64,000 nucleotides of DNA, from the NCBI RefSeq assembly GCF_900109755.1, contig NZ_FOAR01000012.1, positions 100,232-164,231 of the forward strand. Reading direction: 5' to 3'. Shown here one piece after another: positions 52,820 to 63,517 of this stretch; within the stretch, counting starts at the first letter, position 1; every line of letters starts with the position of its first letter. The notes below the pieces were generated by a model. That model was not told the DNA's origin, did not search any database, and saw nothing but the letters and a program-made list of their open reading frames with translations. A program made the translations under genes and the position numbers. This DNA is from Pseudomonas agarici (lineage in GTDB: Bacteria; Pseudomonadota; Gammaproteobacteria; Pseudomonadales; Pseudomonadaceae).

Positions 52820-54226
52820 TTAGCCCGGATCACGAAAGTCCGGGTGGAAGTTGGCCGGCACCGCCACGCGGATGTCGCTGCGGGTGGCGATGTCGATGCC
52901 TTCGCTGGCGACCTCGGCCAGAAAGTCGATCTGCTCTGGCGTAATCACATAGGGCGGTAGGAAATACACCACACTGCCCAGCGGACGCAACAGCGCGCCG
53001 CGCTCCAGCGCGTGCTGGAAGACCTTCAGGCCACGGCGCTCCTGCCATGGGTAGGCAGTCTTGCCGGCCTTGTCCTGGACCATTTCGATGGCCAGGGCCA
53101 TGCCGGTCTGGCGCACCTCGCCCACATGGAGGTGATCCGCCAGGTGTGCGGTGGCACTGCCCATGCGTTGGGCCAGGGCTTTGTTGTTCTCGATGACGTT
53201 GTCCTGCTCGAAAATATCCAGAGTCGCCAGTGCCGCCGCGCAGGCCAGGGGGTTGCCGGTGTAGCTATGGGAGTGGAGGAACGCGCGCAGGGTCGGATAG
53301 TCGTCGTAGAAGGCGCTGTAGACCTCTTCGGTGGTCAGGCAGGCCGCCAGCGGCAAGTAGCCACCGGTCAGGGCTTTGGACAGACACAGGAAATCCGGGC
53401 GGATACCGGCCTGTTCACAGGCGAACAGGGTGCCGGTGCGACCGAAGCCCACGGCGATTTCATCGTGGATCAGATGCACGCCGTAGCGGTCGCAGGCCTC
53501 GCGCAGCAACTTGAGGTAGATCGGATGGTACATGCGCATGCCGCCGGCGCCTTGGATCAACGGCTCGACGATCACGGCGGCGACGCTGTCGTGATGCTCG
53601 GCCAGCGCCTGTTCCATGAGCAGGAACATGTTGCGCGAATGCGCTTCCCAGCTCATGCCTTGCGGGCGTAGGTAGCAATCCGGGCTAGGAACCTTGATGG
53701 TGTCCAGCAGCAGGGCCTTGTAGGTCTCGGTGAACAACGGCACATCACCCACCGACATCGCCGCCACGGTTTCGCCGTGATAGCTGTTGGTCAGTGTGAT
53801 ATAGCGCTTCTTTTCCGGGCGGCCACGGTTGAGCCAATAGTGAAAGCTCATCTTCAACGCGACTTCGATGCAGGATGAGCCATTGTCGGCGTAGAAGCAG
53901 CGAGTCAAGCCTTCGGGTGTCATTTTCACCAGACGCTCGGACAGCTCAATCACTGGCTGATGGCTGAAGCCGGCGAGAATCACGTGCTCCAGCTGATCGA
54001 GCTGGTCCTTGATGCGCTGGCTGATCCGCGGGTTGCAGTGGCCAAACACGTTGACCCACCACGAGCTCACGGCGTCGAGATAGCGTTTGCCGTCGAAGTC
54101 TTCCAGCCAGACGCCTTCACCGCGCCTGATCGGAATCAACGGCAGCACTTCGTGATCTTTCATCTGGGTGCAGGGGTGCCACACGACCTCGAGATCGCGT
54201 TTCATCCACTGGTTGTTCAGGCTCAT
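52820..54226 (-). CDS. bioA: Adenosylmethionine-8-amino-7-oxononanoate aminotransferase BioA
   Basis: BioA makes 7,8-diaminopelargonate in biotin synthesis, using SAM as amino donor and PLP as cofactor. The 468-residue class III aminotransferase has WHPCTQMKDHEVLPLIPI at the start, a BioA signature, DAVSSWWVNVFGHCNPRI, SYHGETVAAMSVGD, HLIHDEIAVGFGRTGTLFACEQ and the PLP Lys in LCLSKALTGGYLPLAA. I use ATG 54226 (MSLNNQWMKRDLEVVWHPC); the longer frame is unsupported. Other bio genes are not nearby. It is divergent from the cytochrome b561 gene, with 342 bp between the starts. Confidence 0.95.
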   Translation of the reverse strand: MSLNNQWMKRDLEVVWHPCTQMKDHEVLPLIPIRRGEGVWLEDFDGKRYLDAVSSWWVNVFGHCNPRISQRIKDQLDQLEHVILAGFSHQPVIELSERLVKMTPEGLTRCFYADNGSSCIEVALKMSFHYWLNRGRPEKKRYITLTNSYHGETVAAMSVGDVPLFTETYKALLLDTIKVPSPDCYLRPQGMSWEAHSRNMFLLMEQALAEHHDSVAAVIVEPLIQGAGGMRMYHPIYLKLLREACDRYGVHLIHDEIAVGFGRTGTLFACEQAGIRPDFLCLSKALTGGYLPLAACLTTEEVYSAFYDDYPTLRAFLHSHSYTGNPLACAAALATLDIFEQDNVIENNKALAQRMGSATAHLADHLHVGEVRQTGMALAIEMVQDKAGKTAYPWQERRGLKVFQHALERGALLRPLGSVVYFLPPYVITPEQIDFLAEVASEGIDIATRSDIRVAVPANFHPDFRDPG

Positions 54227-54568
54227 TTCCACTCTCCCGCGGGCGGCTCGCGACAGGCGCGGGCAAACAATCGGCAAGCCTATGCAATGCTGGGCCGTGG
54301 GACAACCCTTTGGGGGCATTTACCCGATCCGCAGTCGACCGCTGAGCTTGTAGGGCGCAGGCTATGACGGTTTTTTGCGATTGTGGCCCTGGTAGTTCGA
54401 CTAGAGGCGTTTCCCAGGCTGTTCTAGCTGAGCGGTGACCTTAATATTTTCTTAACCCACTCGTCTCAGATTTATGATCGTATTTCTCGATATTTCGAAA
54501 GTGAAATTTCCGCTTCAACTCGATAGATAAATCATTAATCTTGGACGCAATACTTGCAGGATTCGGCG
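54227..54568. other. Intergenic region, bioA / cytochrome b561
   Basis: These 342 bp between divergent starts hold no gene I can support. The half near the cytochrome gene is AT-rich, with short palindromes around 54489-54515 (TTTCGAAA flanked by ATTTC and GAAAT) that could be operator sites. The opposite side carries the bioA leader. Confidence 0.35.
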
Positions 54569-55120
54569 ATGCAGCTACGTAATTCATCTTCTCGCTACGG
54601 TGCGATCAGCATGCTTCTGCATTGGGGCGTGGCGCTGATGGTCTTCGGCCTTTTTGCGCTGGGTTTGTGGATGGTCGGTCTCGACTACTACAGCGAATGG
54701 CGCAAGGCCGCTCCGGACCTGCATAGAAGTATCGGCTTGAGCCTGTTTGCGGTGATGGTCCTGCGGCTGATCTGGCGCTTTATCAGCCCACCGCCGCCAG
54801 CCCCGTCCCATCATGGCCGCCTGACCCGCGTGAGCGCCAAGCTTGCCCACGGGGTGCTCTATCTCGCTCTGTTCACCCTGATGTTTTCCGGATACCTGAT
54901 TTCCACCGCCGAAGGTGTCGGGATTACGGTGTTCAAACTGTTCGACGTGCCCGCCTGGATTTCCAGTATCCCCGATCAGGCGAATGTGGCGGGTACGGTG
55001 CATTTGTACTTGGCCTGGACGGTGGTGATCTTTGCCGGTCTCCACGGCCTGGCGGCCCTGAAACATCATTTTATCGACCGTGATGCGACCTTGACTCGCA
55101 TGCTGGGTCGCGAAGCCTGA
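54569..55120 (+). CDS. Cytochrome b561 family protein
   Basis: This 183-residue di-heme membrane protein of the CybB (prokaryotic b561) type has four helices with the heme His in [66 protein letters not shown] and [29 protein letters not shown]. coli CybB oxidises ubiquinol and reacts with superoxide. ATG 54569 has AGGA eight bases ahead. The YceI gene follows 31 bp later; the b561-yceI pair is a repeated bacterial arrangement suggesting an envelope redox or isoprenoid quinone role. Confidence 0.9.
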   Translation: MQLRNSSSRYGAISMLLHWGVALMVFGLFALGLWMVGLDYYSEWRKAAPDLHRSIGLSLFAVMVLRLIWRFISPPPPAPSHHGRLTRVSAKLAHGVLYLALFTLMFSGYLISTAEGVGITVFKLFDVPAWISSIPDQANVAGTVHLYLAWTVVIFAGLHGLAALKHHFIDRDATLTRMLGREA

Positions 55121-55151
55121 TGCTCAACCTCGACTTAAAAGGAATAGAAAC

Positions 55152-55739
55152 ATGTTGAAAAAAACTCTCGCCGCTCTCGCCGCTCTCGCCGTCGGTGCCG
55201 CTCTGCTGTCCGTGGGGCAGGCGATGGCTGCCGATTATGTGATCGACAAGGAAGGCCAGCACGCCTTCATTGACTGGAAGATCAGCCACTTGGGCTATAG
55301 CTTCGTTCACGGCACTTTCAAGGACTGGAGCGGTAAGTTCAGTTTTGACGCTAAGGCTCCTGAAGCGAGCAAAATTGAGGTCGAGCTGAAAACCGCCAGC
55401 GTGTTCTCCAACCACGCCGAACGTGACAAGCACATCGCGGGCAAAGATGCTCTGGAAGCGGACAAGTATCCGCAAGCCAAGTTCGTTTCCACCGCCGTCA
55501 AGTCCACTGGCGAGAAAACCGCTGACGTGACGGGTGACCTGACCCTGCACGGTGTGACTAAGCCCGTGACTTTCAAGGCCACGTTCAACAGCGAGGGTCA
55601 GGATCCATGGGGTGAATACCGTGCCGGCTTCAACGGCACCACCACCCTCAATCTGAACGATTTCGGCATCAAGGGGCCGGGTCCGTTTGCCCAGACCCTG
55701 GACCTGGATATCTCGTTTGAAGGGGTGCGGACGAAGTAA
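55152..55739 (+). CDS. YceI family periplasmic protein
   Basis: The 195-residue protein has a signal peptide ([27 protein letters not shown]) and the YceI lipocalin-like barrel: [92 protein letters not shown] and the ending [17 protein letters not shown]. Family members bind polyisoprenoids such as ubiquinone precursors. The gene has a good ribosome site (AAGGAA). A strong bidirectional terminator lies 143 bp downstream, shared with rhlE. Confidence 0.93.
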   Translation: MLKKTLAALAALAVGAALLSVGQAMAADYVIDKEGQHAFIDWKISHLGYSFVHGTFKDWSGKFSFDAKAPEASKIEVELKTASVFSNHAERDKHIAGKDALEADKYPQAKFVSTAVKSTGEKTADVTGDLTLHGVTKPVTFKATFNSEGQDPWGEYRAGFNGTTTLNLNDFGIKGPGPFAQTLDLDISFEGVRTK

Positions 55740-55810
55740 CCCCGAGACTGTGGCAGCAGGTGATCGGGGCTGGAGCGCCCGCACGGCTTTTGACGGGCTT
55801 CCGGTCCTTA

Positions 55811-55835
55811 TCGCTGGCGAGCCGGCTCCCACGGT
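55811..55835. repeat. REP core downstream of yceI
   Basis: TCGCTGGCGAGCCGGCTCCCACGG is a textbook Pseudomonas REP core. An earlier partial match with GGAGCGCCCGCACGG (about 55771) may be its decayed partner. The similar core inside mdcB is worth comparing. Confidence 0.55.
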
Positions 55836-55881
55836 CATGCACCTATCCGCGCTGAACGGGCACCTATAATAATGCCCCAAC

Positions 55882-55920
55882 AAAAACGCCCCCGGCTCTC
55901 ACGAGCCGGGGGCGTTTTTT
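55882..55920. terminator. Bidirectional intrinsic terminator
   Basis: AACGCCCCCGGCTC and GAGCCGGGGGCGTT form a perfect 14-bp stem with a TCAC loop, with an A tract before and T6 after. It ends both yceI (plus strand) and rhlE (minus strand). Confidence 0.93.
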
Positions 55921-55935
55921 ATCACCGATGCAAAC

Positions 55936-57795
55936 TCAGCGATTGCGCGTCAACAGCGCCGGTTTTTCGCCACGCGGGCGGTTCGGCAACTGATCCAACT
56001 GCTCAGGCGTCAGGGAGCGATCGATCTTCGATTCCTTGTGCATGATCTTCGGCTGGTTATCGCGTGGGCCTTTGACGGCGGGCTCATGGCGCATTGGCAG
56101 GTCATCGCGCGCTGGACGCCGACTGCGTGGCTCTTCACGCCGTGCCTGACCGTCCCGTGGCGCACCGTTGCGTGGGTTGCCGCGCTTGGCCGGCGCAGTA
56201 CCGGTGCTCGCGCCGCCGCCGTTACGCGGGGCGTTCTGGCGACCCTGGGAAGCACCGCCACCACGTGCCGGGGTAGCTGGCCCCGGAGCGCCCGGACGGC
56301 GACCACGACCCTGGTTCTTCGGCGCCTGCGGCACGTAGTCGACGCGGTTGCCGAAGTTGTCGATATCGTCGTCGAGAAATTCGTCCGGAGCACGATCCGC
56401 CGCTGCGCGAGGTACCGGACGTTGCTGTTCGCGAGGCGAGTTGTCACGGGTTTTCTGCTCGCGGGCCGGACGCTCACCGCGACCGCTGGCCGCTGGTTTT
56501 TCCTTGCCACCCTTGTCCTTGCCCTTGTCTTTACGACCACCACCACCGCCGCCGCCATTCGGGCCGTCGCCGCGTGGGCCACGTGGATTGCGTGGGTTAC
56601 GTACATCCGGACGCTCGCGCACTTCCGGTTTCTCCGCTTCCACGGCACTGGCGTCAAAGCCCATCAGGTCGCCGTCGGCGATTTTCTGCTTGGTCATGCG
56701 CTCGATGCTCTTCAGCAGTTTTTCTTCGTCCGGGGCAACCAGAGAAATCGCTTCGCCCGAACGACCGGCACGACCGGTCCGACCGATACGGTGGACATAG
56801 TCTTCATCGACGTTCGGCAGTTCGAAGTTGACCACATGGGGCAACTGATCGATATCCAGGCCACGGGCGGCGATATCGGTGGCGACCAGGATCCGCACGT
56901 CGCCGGCCTTGAAGTCGGCCAGGGCCTTGGTGCGGGCGTTCTGGCTCTTGTTGCCGTGAATGGCGACGGCGCTCAGGCCGTGCTTGTCCAGGTACTCGGC
57001 CAGGCGGTTGGCGCCGTGCTTGGTGCGGGTGAACACCAGGACCTGTTCCCAGGCGCCGGCGGTGATCAGGTGCGCCAGCAGCGAACGTTTGTGGCTGGCC
57101 GCCAGGCGAAACACGCGCTGTTCGATGCGCTCTACCGTGGTGTTCGGCGGCGTGACTTCGATGCGTTCCGGGTTGTGCAGCAGCTTGCCGGCGAGGTCGG
57201 TGATGTCTTTGGAGAAGGTCGCCGAGAACAATAGGTTCTGTCGTTTGGCCGGCAGCCGTGCGAGAACTTTCTTCACGTCATGGACAAACCCCATGTCGAG
57301 CATGCGGTCGGCTTCGTCCAGCACGAGGATTTCGACGTGAGACAGGTCGACGCTGCCTTGGCCGCACAGATCAAGCAAACGACCCGGGCAGGCCACCAGT
57401 ACGTCGACACCTCGGGACATGGCCTGGACCTGCGGATTCATGCCGACACCGCCGAAGATACAGGCGCTGACGAACTTCAGGTCGCGAGCATAGACCTTGA
57501 AACTCTCGTGCACCTGGGCGGCCAGTTCGCGGGTCGGGGTCAGGACCAGCACACGGGGTTGACGTGGGCCATGGCGCTGGGACTTGTCCGGGTGACCGTT
57601 GGGGAACAACCGCTCCAAAATCGGGAGGGCGAAGCCGCCGGTTTTACCCGTACCTGTCTGTGCCGCGACCATCAGGTCGCGACCTTGCAACACGGCGGGA
57701 ATGGCCCGCTGTTGCACCGGAGTAGGCTCGGTATAGCCGGCTGCCTCGATGGCGCTGACTAAAGCCTCGGAGAGACCGAGGGAAGCAAAGGACAT
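55936..57795 (-). CDS. rhlE: DEAD-box RNA helicase, RhlE type
   Basis: The 619-residue helicase has [31 protein letters not shown] (Q motif), [15 protein letters not shown] (motif I), [22 protein letters not shown] (DEAD), FSATFSKDI (SAT), [22 protein letters not shown] and [20 protein letters not shown] (motif VI). The core ends near residue 380. After that comes a low-complexity tail of about 240 residues rich in Arg, Gly, Pro, Asn and Asp, which should bind RNA and be disordered. RhlE-type helicases act in ribosome assembly and cold adaptation. AGGA lies ahead of the ATG. An extended -10 near 58054 implies a leader of about 250 nt. Confidence 0.9.
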   Translation of the reverse strand: MSFASLGLSEALVSAIEAAGYTEPTPVQQRAIPAVLQGRDLMVAAQTGTGKTGGFALPILERLFPNGHPDKSQRHGPRQPRVLVLTPTRELAAQVHESFKVYARDLKFVSACIFGGVGMNPQVQAMSRGVDVLVACPGRLLDLCGQGSVDLSHVEILVLDEADRMLDMGFVHDVKKVLARLPAKRQNLLFSATFSKDITDLAGKLLHNPERIEVTPPNTTVERIEQRVFRLAASHKRSLLAHLITAGAWEQVLVFTRTKHGANRLAEYLDKHGLSAVAIHGNKSQNARTKALADFKAGDVRILVATDIAARGLDIDQLPHVVNFELPNVDEDYVHRIGRTGRAGRSGEAISLVAPDEEKLLKSIERMTKQKIADGDLMGFDASAVEAEKPEVRERPDVRNPRNPRGPRGDGPNGGGGGGGRKDKGKDKGGKEKPAASGRGERPAREQKTRDNSPREQQRPVPRAAADRAPDEFLDDDIDNFGNRVDYVPQAPKNQGRGRRPGAPGPATPARGGGASQGRQNAPRNGGGASTGTAPAKRGNPRNGAPRDGQARREEPRSRRPARDDLPMRHEPAVKGPRDNQPKIMHKESKIDRSLTPEQLDQLPNRPRGEKPALLTRNR

Positions 57796-58053
57796 GAGTA
57801 ATCCTGTTCAGTTAGGGCAAAGCCCGATGGGAATCTTGCCTGGCGCGAATGGCGTCTGGGGGCTGGACGAGCACGGCCGGCGTACAACACGGCGATTTTT
57901 CGTTCAGTCCTGAAGGACGCTATCCCGTCCGGTCCTGCTTGAACTTGAGGCTCTACGCACGGTGCGCGCGGGCCGTTGGGCGGCGCTGGTCATCGTGTCG
58001 GAATACCTGATGCAAGGTCGAGCGTCCGGGCGTGAGCCTGGCGGGAACGCCGG

Positions 58054-58062
58054 AGTATAACA
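58054..58062 (-). promoter_or_regulatory. Extended -10 promoter for rhlE
   Basis: On the minus strand TGTTATACT is a TGn-TATACT extended -10 element, usually active without a good -35 box. It would start an mRNA around 58047 and leave a 5' leader of about 250 nt. The 298-bp gap (57796-58093) otherwise holds no gene I can see. A long leader fits cold-inducible helicase genes. Confidence 0.5.
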
Positions 58063-58093
58063 GAGCAATCGGCGTGTGCTGCTTTCCTGCTGC

Positions 58094-58885
58094 TCAGCGG
58101 TTCACTGCTTTTTGCTTTCCTGGGGCATCGAGTGATTTTGCGGTCGATGCGGCTCCGGCATAGCGGGCGGTGAGCTCGGCGTAGGCCGGCTCGCGCTTGA
58201 AGCGCTTGAGTTCGGCATCGAAACGCTGCGCCAGTAGATCCATACCGGCGTTTCGACGCAGGGCCAGGTACTGGCCACCCTGGCGAATCACCGCCGGGTA
58301 CTGGGCAATCCGTTCTCGCAGATGAAACTTTTCAAGCATGCGCTGGCCGACCCGGCGGTCGGTGATCAGCAAGTCGATGCGTCCCAAGTCCAGCTTGCCG
58401 AAGTTGGCTTCATGGGTGGGCGCGGCTTCGCGTCTGAACTGGGTCGAGTGGCTGAATGGCGTGCCATAGAAGTAACCGGGAGAGGTGCCGATGGTCAGCC
58501 CCTTGAGATCATCGAGGGTGTTGAAAGGGTGCGGGCGGGCCTTGGCGTAGAAGAGCACGAACTCCACTTTTGAGAGGGGCTCATCGGGATACAACAGCGT
58601 CGCCTCGCGTTCATTGTTGTGAAGGATATCCAGGGCGCCATCGGCCTGGCCCTGTTCGAGCATCGCCAGGCAGCGCTTCCATGGCAGGAATTGCCATTCC
58701 ACTTCAACGCCCAGGCGTTGGAGGACGATGGCCGTGGTTTCGTAATCGAGCCCCAGTCTCCGACCGTTCTCTTCGTAGACATAGGGCGCCCAGGGTTCGG
58801 TGACAATACGCAGTTTTTCACCTCGAGCCGCAAAGCTCAGGCAGGCGAAAAGAACGGTTGTCAGAAGCTGGGCAATGATGGGCAT
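58094..58885 (-). CDS. Periplasmic solute-binding protein, family 3
   Basis: The 263-residue protein has an export signal (PIIAQLLTTVLFACLSFAARGE) and the bacterial extracellular solute-binding family 3 fold: LRIVTEPWAPYVYEENGRRLGLDYETTAIVLQRLGVEVEWQFLPWKRCLAMLEQGQADGALDIL, and LDDLKGLTIGTSPGYFY. There is no permease or ATPase beside it, so it may be an orphan binding protein or sensor partner for a small amino compound. ATG 58885 is used instead of the TTG at 58891. It follows the glycosyltransferase gene by 46 bp on the same strand, but no functional link is evident. Confidence 0.85.
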   Translation of the reverse strand: MPIIAQLLTTVLFACLSFAARGEKLRIVTEPWAPYVYEENGRRLGLDYETTAIVLQRLGVEVEWQFLPWKRCLAMLEQGQADGALDILHNNEREATLLYPDEPLSKVEFVLFYAKARPHPFNTLDDLKGLTIGTSPGYFYGTPFSHSTQFRREAAPTHEANFGKLDLGRIDLLITDRRVGQRMLEKFHLRERIAQYPAVIRQGGQYLALRRNAGMDLLAQRFDAELKRFKREPAYAELTARYAGAASTAKSLDAPGKQKAVNR

Positions 58886-58931
58886 TACCAAAGACTACGA
58901 TGGAAAGGCTTGGGATAGAAGCTTTGAAGCT

Positions 58932-60014
58932 CTATTTATCGGGCAACCGCAGCAGGTGTTGGCAAATAGTTTGACGACGATTACCCAAGAGCAGGTGCAC
59001 GGTGGTTCGATCAAACCACTGAGTCAGTTCTTCATCGGACAACGTCTTGCCCAGACGCTCTTCCAGGCTCTGTCGCGCTTTCTCCCACCAGACCGTGCCG
59101 CACGCCTGATCGAACTCGTTGGCGTGCTCATGGCAACCATAAAGGATTTCCCGGAAGAACTGACGCTGGTGTTTCGGCAAGATCCGGGTGGTTAGTTTGT
59201 TCAATAGCCTTCTTCCCCGGGGCGGACGTGGCAGGCGGTCTGTCACCTTACGGGTGTCGGCAAGGGCTTGATCGCTGACCGGGTTGCCGGCGTGCTTGTG
59301 TATCCAGGCCTTTACCTTGGCTCTGAACAATTGTTTGCGACCCCAATAGTGATGGATCAGGTCCGGGCACTCCTTGACGTTGACAGTGCGATAGGCCGCC
59401 ACGGACAAGCAGAACTCTTCCAGAGTGTATGCGCCTTGGGCGAAGGGAAAGAGTTCATCCATCAGCGCTATCGAGCGGTCCAGGACGCCCACGTCTTGCC
59501 GGGTCAAGCCGATGACTCCGGAATTGAGCGTCATCATCTGGTCATCGGCTAGGTTCCTGCTCCTGAGGCGCTCGGAGAGCGCCGTGTACAGGGGCAATTT
59601 CTTGTTTGCTCCATAGGTGGTGTAAAAAGCGTTGCACAGGAGGGTGCCGGGCTCCACGCGTCGGAACAGCTCAATGGGTGAGCGTCGGAAGAAGGTATCC
59701 GTGTCGATCAGCAATGCCTGCTCGCATTCTGCGAGCACGGCGCGCAGCGCGACATGTTTAGTGCGAAAGTGATAGCCGTGGGGTTCGCACCAGCGTTTGC
59801 GCGTGACCTCTGCCAGGGCGTCGATCCGCACTGGCAGGTGCCGATAGGGCTCGGGGTTGTCGCTGAACACCCTGATATCGACTTCGGCCTCTGGGGTTTC
59901 CCGCAGGCACGCCAATGCACTGGCGATGCTGAAGACGGCTTCTTGATGGTAAGTCTCAGCCCCGAATACCAGATAAACCAGTTGCGGGCGGGTGGTGAGG
60001 ATGGCGGTGGTCAT
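58932..60014 (-). CDS. Putative GT-A fold glycosyltransferase
   Basis: I recognise no specific family in this 360-residue soluble protein, but it has the build of a GT-A glycosyltransferase. [29 protein letters not shown] is a nucleotide-sugar-type opening strand, followed by VDIRVFSDNPEPYRHLPVRI, and QALLIDTDTFFRRSPIELF contains a D-x-D metal motif (DTD) in the expected place. LNSGVIGLTRQDVGVLDRSIALMDELFP resembles the acceptor-side segment of GT8-like enzymes. The C-terminal third is basic and has no membrane segment. The gene lies between metF (61 bp upstream) and the binding-protein gene. Function is inferred from motifs only. Confidence 0.65.
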   Translation of the reverse strand: MTTAILTTRPQLVYLVFGAETYHQEAVFSIASALACLRETPEAEVDIRVFSDNPEPYRHLPVRIDALAEVTRKRWCEPHGYHFRTKHVALRAVLAECEQALLIDTDTFFRRSPIELFRRVEPGTLLCNAFYTTYGANKKLPLYTALSERLRSRNLADDQMMTLNSGVIGLTRQDVGVLDRSIALMDELFPFAQGAYTLEEFCLSVAAYRTVNVKECPDLIHHYWGRKQLFRAKVKAWIHKHAGNPVSDQALADTRKVTDRLPRPPRGRRLLNKLTTRILPKHQRQFFREILYGCHEHANEFDQACGTVWWEKARQSLEERLGKTLSDEELTQWFDRTTVHLLLGNRRQTICQHLLRLPDK

Positions 60015-60075
60015 GGCAACAAATTTCCGTGAACTGCAAGGCTGTGCATGCCCTCGGCGGCGCGAGGGCAGCTTT

Positions 60076-60921
60076 CTAGCGTGGCAGTCTCAGGTTGTTC
60101 CAGATTGCCAGGCTCGGTTCGGCTTGGTTCAGAGTATAGAAATGTAACCCTGGGGCACCGCCTTGCAACAAACGCTCACACATTTCACTGATCACTTGCT
60201 CGCCAAATGTCTGGATGCTCTGGCTGTCATCGCCGTAAGCCTCCAGTTGCTTGCGGATCCAGCGCGGAATTTGCGCGCCGCAGGCATCGGAGAAACGCGC
60301 CAGCTTGCTGTAGTTGGTGATCGGCATGATACCTGGCACGATCGGAATATTGACGCCCGCCGCCCGTACCCGGTCGACGAAGTAGAAATAGCTGTCGGCG
60401 TTGAAGAAGTACTGGGTGATCGCGCTGTCGGCGCCGGCATTGACCTTGTGCACGAAGTGTTGGATATCGTCTTCGAAATTACGCGCCTGCGGGTGCATTT
60501 CCGGGTAAGCGGCAACTTCGATATGGAAATGGCTGCCAGTCTCTTCGCGGATAAAACTGACCAGGTCGTTGGCGTGGCGCAGTTCACCGCTGGCCATGCC
60601 CATCCCGGACGGCAGGTCGCCGCGCAAGGCGACAATACGATTGATACCGGCGGCCTTGTACCGGGTCAGCAGGTCGCGCAGGTCGTCCTTGCTGTCGCCG
60701 ACGCAGGACAAGTGCGGTGCGGCGGGAATCTTTACTTCGCTCTCGAGTTGCAGCACGGTGTTGATCGTGCGGTCGCGGGTCGAGCCACCGGCACCGTAGG
60801 TGCAGGAAAAGAAGTCGGGGTCGTGACTGGCCAACTGACGGGCAGTGGCCAGCAGTTTTTCATGCCCAGCATCGGTCTTGGTGGGGAAGAACTCGAAGCT
60901 GTAGCGACGATCTTGGGACAT
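60076..60921 (-). CDS. metF: 5,10-Methylenetetrahydrofolate reductase MetF
   Basis: MetF is a flavin enzyme that makes 5-methyltetrahydrofolate for methionine synthase. The 281-residue barrel begins RRYSFEFFPTKTDAGHEKLLATARQL, then FFSCTYGAGGSTRDRTINTVLQL, PAAPHLSCVGDSKDDL, RIVALRGDLPSGMGMASGEL, and ADSAITQYFFNADSYFYFVDRVRAAG with IPIVPGIMPITNYSKLARF. Lengths and motifs match the bacterial enzyme. It lies 156 bp downstream of ahcY on the same strand, and a REPIN lies between; the pair is part of the methyl cycle. Ribosome site AAGGG. Confidence 0.96.
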   Translation of the reverse strand: MSQDRRYSFEFFPTKTDAGHEKLLATARQLASHDPDFFSCTYGAGGSTRDRTINTVLQLESEVKIPAAPHLSCVGDSKDDLRDLLTRYKAAGINRIVALRGDLPSGMGMASGELRHANDLVSFIREETGSHFHIEVAAYPEMHPQARNFEDDIQHFVHKVNAGADSAITQYFFNADSYFYFVDRVRAAGVNIPIVPGIMPITNYSKLARFSDACGAQIPRWIRKQLEAYGDDSQSIQTFGEQVISEMCERLLQGGAPGLHFYTLNQAEPSLAIWNNLRLPR

Positions 60922-60969
60922 GGTAATACCCTTGTGAACTCATAAGCCTGTAAGGCTGGCGCATCCCAG

Positions 60970-61053
60970 GTGGGAGCGGGCCTGCCCGCCCGTCAGCACG
61001 GCCTGCATCGGTGTCGACCGTTATTGGGTTATCGCGGGCAAGCCTGCCCTCAC
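60970..61053. repeat. REPIN (paired REP sequences) between ahcY and metF
   Basis: Two REP sequences in opposite orientation, GTGGGAGCGGGCCTGCCCGCCCG at 60970-60992 and TCGCGGGCAAGCCTGCCCTCAC at 61032-61053, are 39 bp apart. This is the typical REPIN layout of fluorescent pseudomonads. The position after ahcY could serve mRNA stabilisation or partial termination ahead of metF. Confidence 0.75.
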
Positions 61054-61077
61054 GGGGAGAGCAGGCAATCCGGCCGA

Positions 61078-62718
<1,641 letters not shown>

Positions 62719-62977
62719 TTATTCAAGGTGATCGTAGCGGCGCTCATGGCGTTTGATCGTGTGGTCTGCCGTGCTCGGTGGTGTGATGCCGGAGTGGCTT
62801 CGGCCTTGCATCGACACACAATCGTAAGGGCGAAGGGCTGTCAAACAGCCTCCTGGCCTGCGCGGTATTTTTCGGTGGATGATCGTGAGTGGTTGGAGTC
62901 GTCGGGCAAGCGTTCTAACATGAAGGTTCAGGCTTGCCGGATAGTTTCATCCGGTGACAGCACGGTCAGGAGAGCGC

Positions 62978-63385
62978 ATGAATTTCCACACCCGCAAATG
63001 GGTCAAACCCGAAGACCTCAACCCCAACGGCACCCTGTTCGGCGGTAGCCTGCTGCGCTGGATCGACGAGGAGGCGGCAATCTACGCGATTGTCCAGTTA
63101 GGCAACCAGCGCGTGGTGACCAAGTACGTCTCCGAGATCAACTTCGTCAGCGCCTCGCGGCAGGGCGATATCATCGAACTGGGTATCACCGCCACCGAAT
63201 TCGGTCGCACGTCGATCACCCTGACCTGTGAAGTGCGCAACAAGATCACCCGCAAAAGCATCCTGACCGTGGAAAAGATCGTCTTCGTCAATCTCGGCGA
63301 AGACGGCTTGCCGACGCCTCACGGACGGACCGAGATCAAGTATGTGAAAGACCAGTTCAAGGAAGACGAGACCGACGAAAGCTGA
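62978..63385 (+). CDS. Hotdog-fold acyl-CoA thioesterase, YciA-like
   Basis: The 135-residue protein has a single hotdog domain: MNFHTRKWVKPEDLNPNGTLFGGSLLRWIDEEAAIYAIVQLGNQRVVTKYVSEINFVSASRQGDIIELGITATEFGRTSITLTCEVRNKITRKSILTVEKIVFVNLGEDG. NPNGTLFGGSLLRWIDE is the acyl-CoA thioesterase (YciA/cytosolic ACOT) active loop with the catalytic Asp. ATG 62978 has AGGAG nine bases upstream. Substrate is likely medium- to long-chain acyl-CoA; physiological role is open. It is divergent from ahcY. Confidence 0.9.
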   Translation: MNFHTRKWVKPEDLNPNGTLFGGSLLRWIDEEAAIYAIVQLGNQRVVTKYVSEINFVSASRQGDIIELGITATEFGRTSITLTCEVRNKITRKSILTVEKIVFVNLGEDGLPTPHGRTEIKYVKDQFKEDETDES

Positions 63386-63406
63386 TCGCCGCCCGCACTG
63401 AACATT

Positions 63407-63450
63407 CCTGGCCCCCCAAGTGCGGTAATAACCGTGCCTTGGGTTCCAGG
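63407..63450. terminator. Hairpin after the thioesterase gene
   Basis: Outer arms CCTGG/CCAGG, middle CCAAG/CTTGG and inner CGGT/ACCG nest around AATA, starting 21 bases after the stop. There is no T run, so terminator activity is uncertain; it may be a factor-dependent end or a REP relative. The 63451-63517 remainder holds nothing else that I see. Confidence 0.4.
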
Positions 63451-63517
63451 AGCGGCAGGTGCGTTATTGGCCCACTGCAGTACCTGCGGCTCGCTAAGAG
63501 GGTGTAGGCAAAATAAA

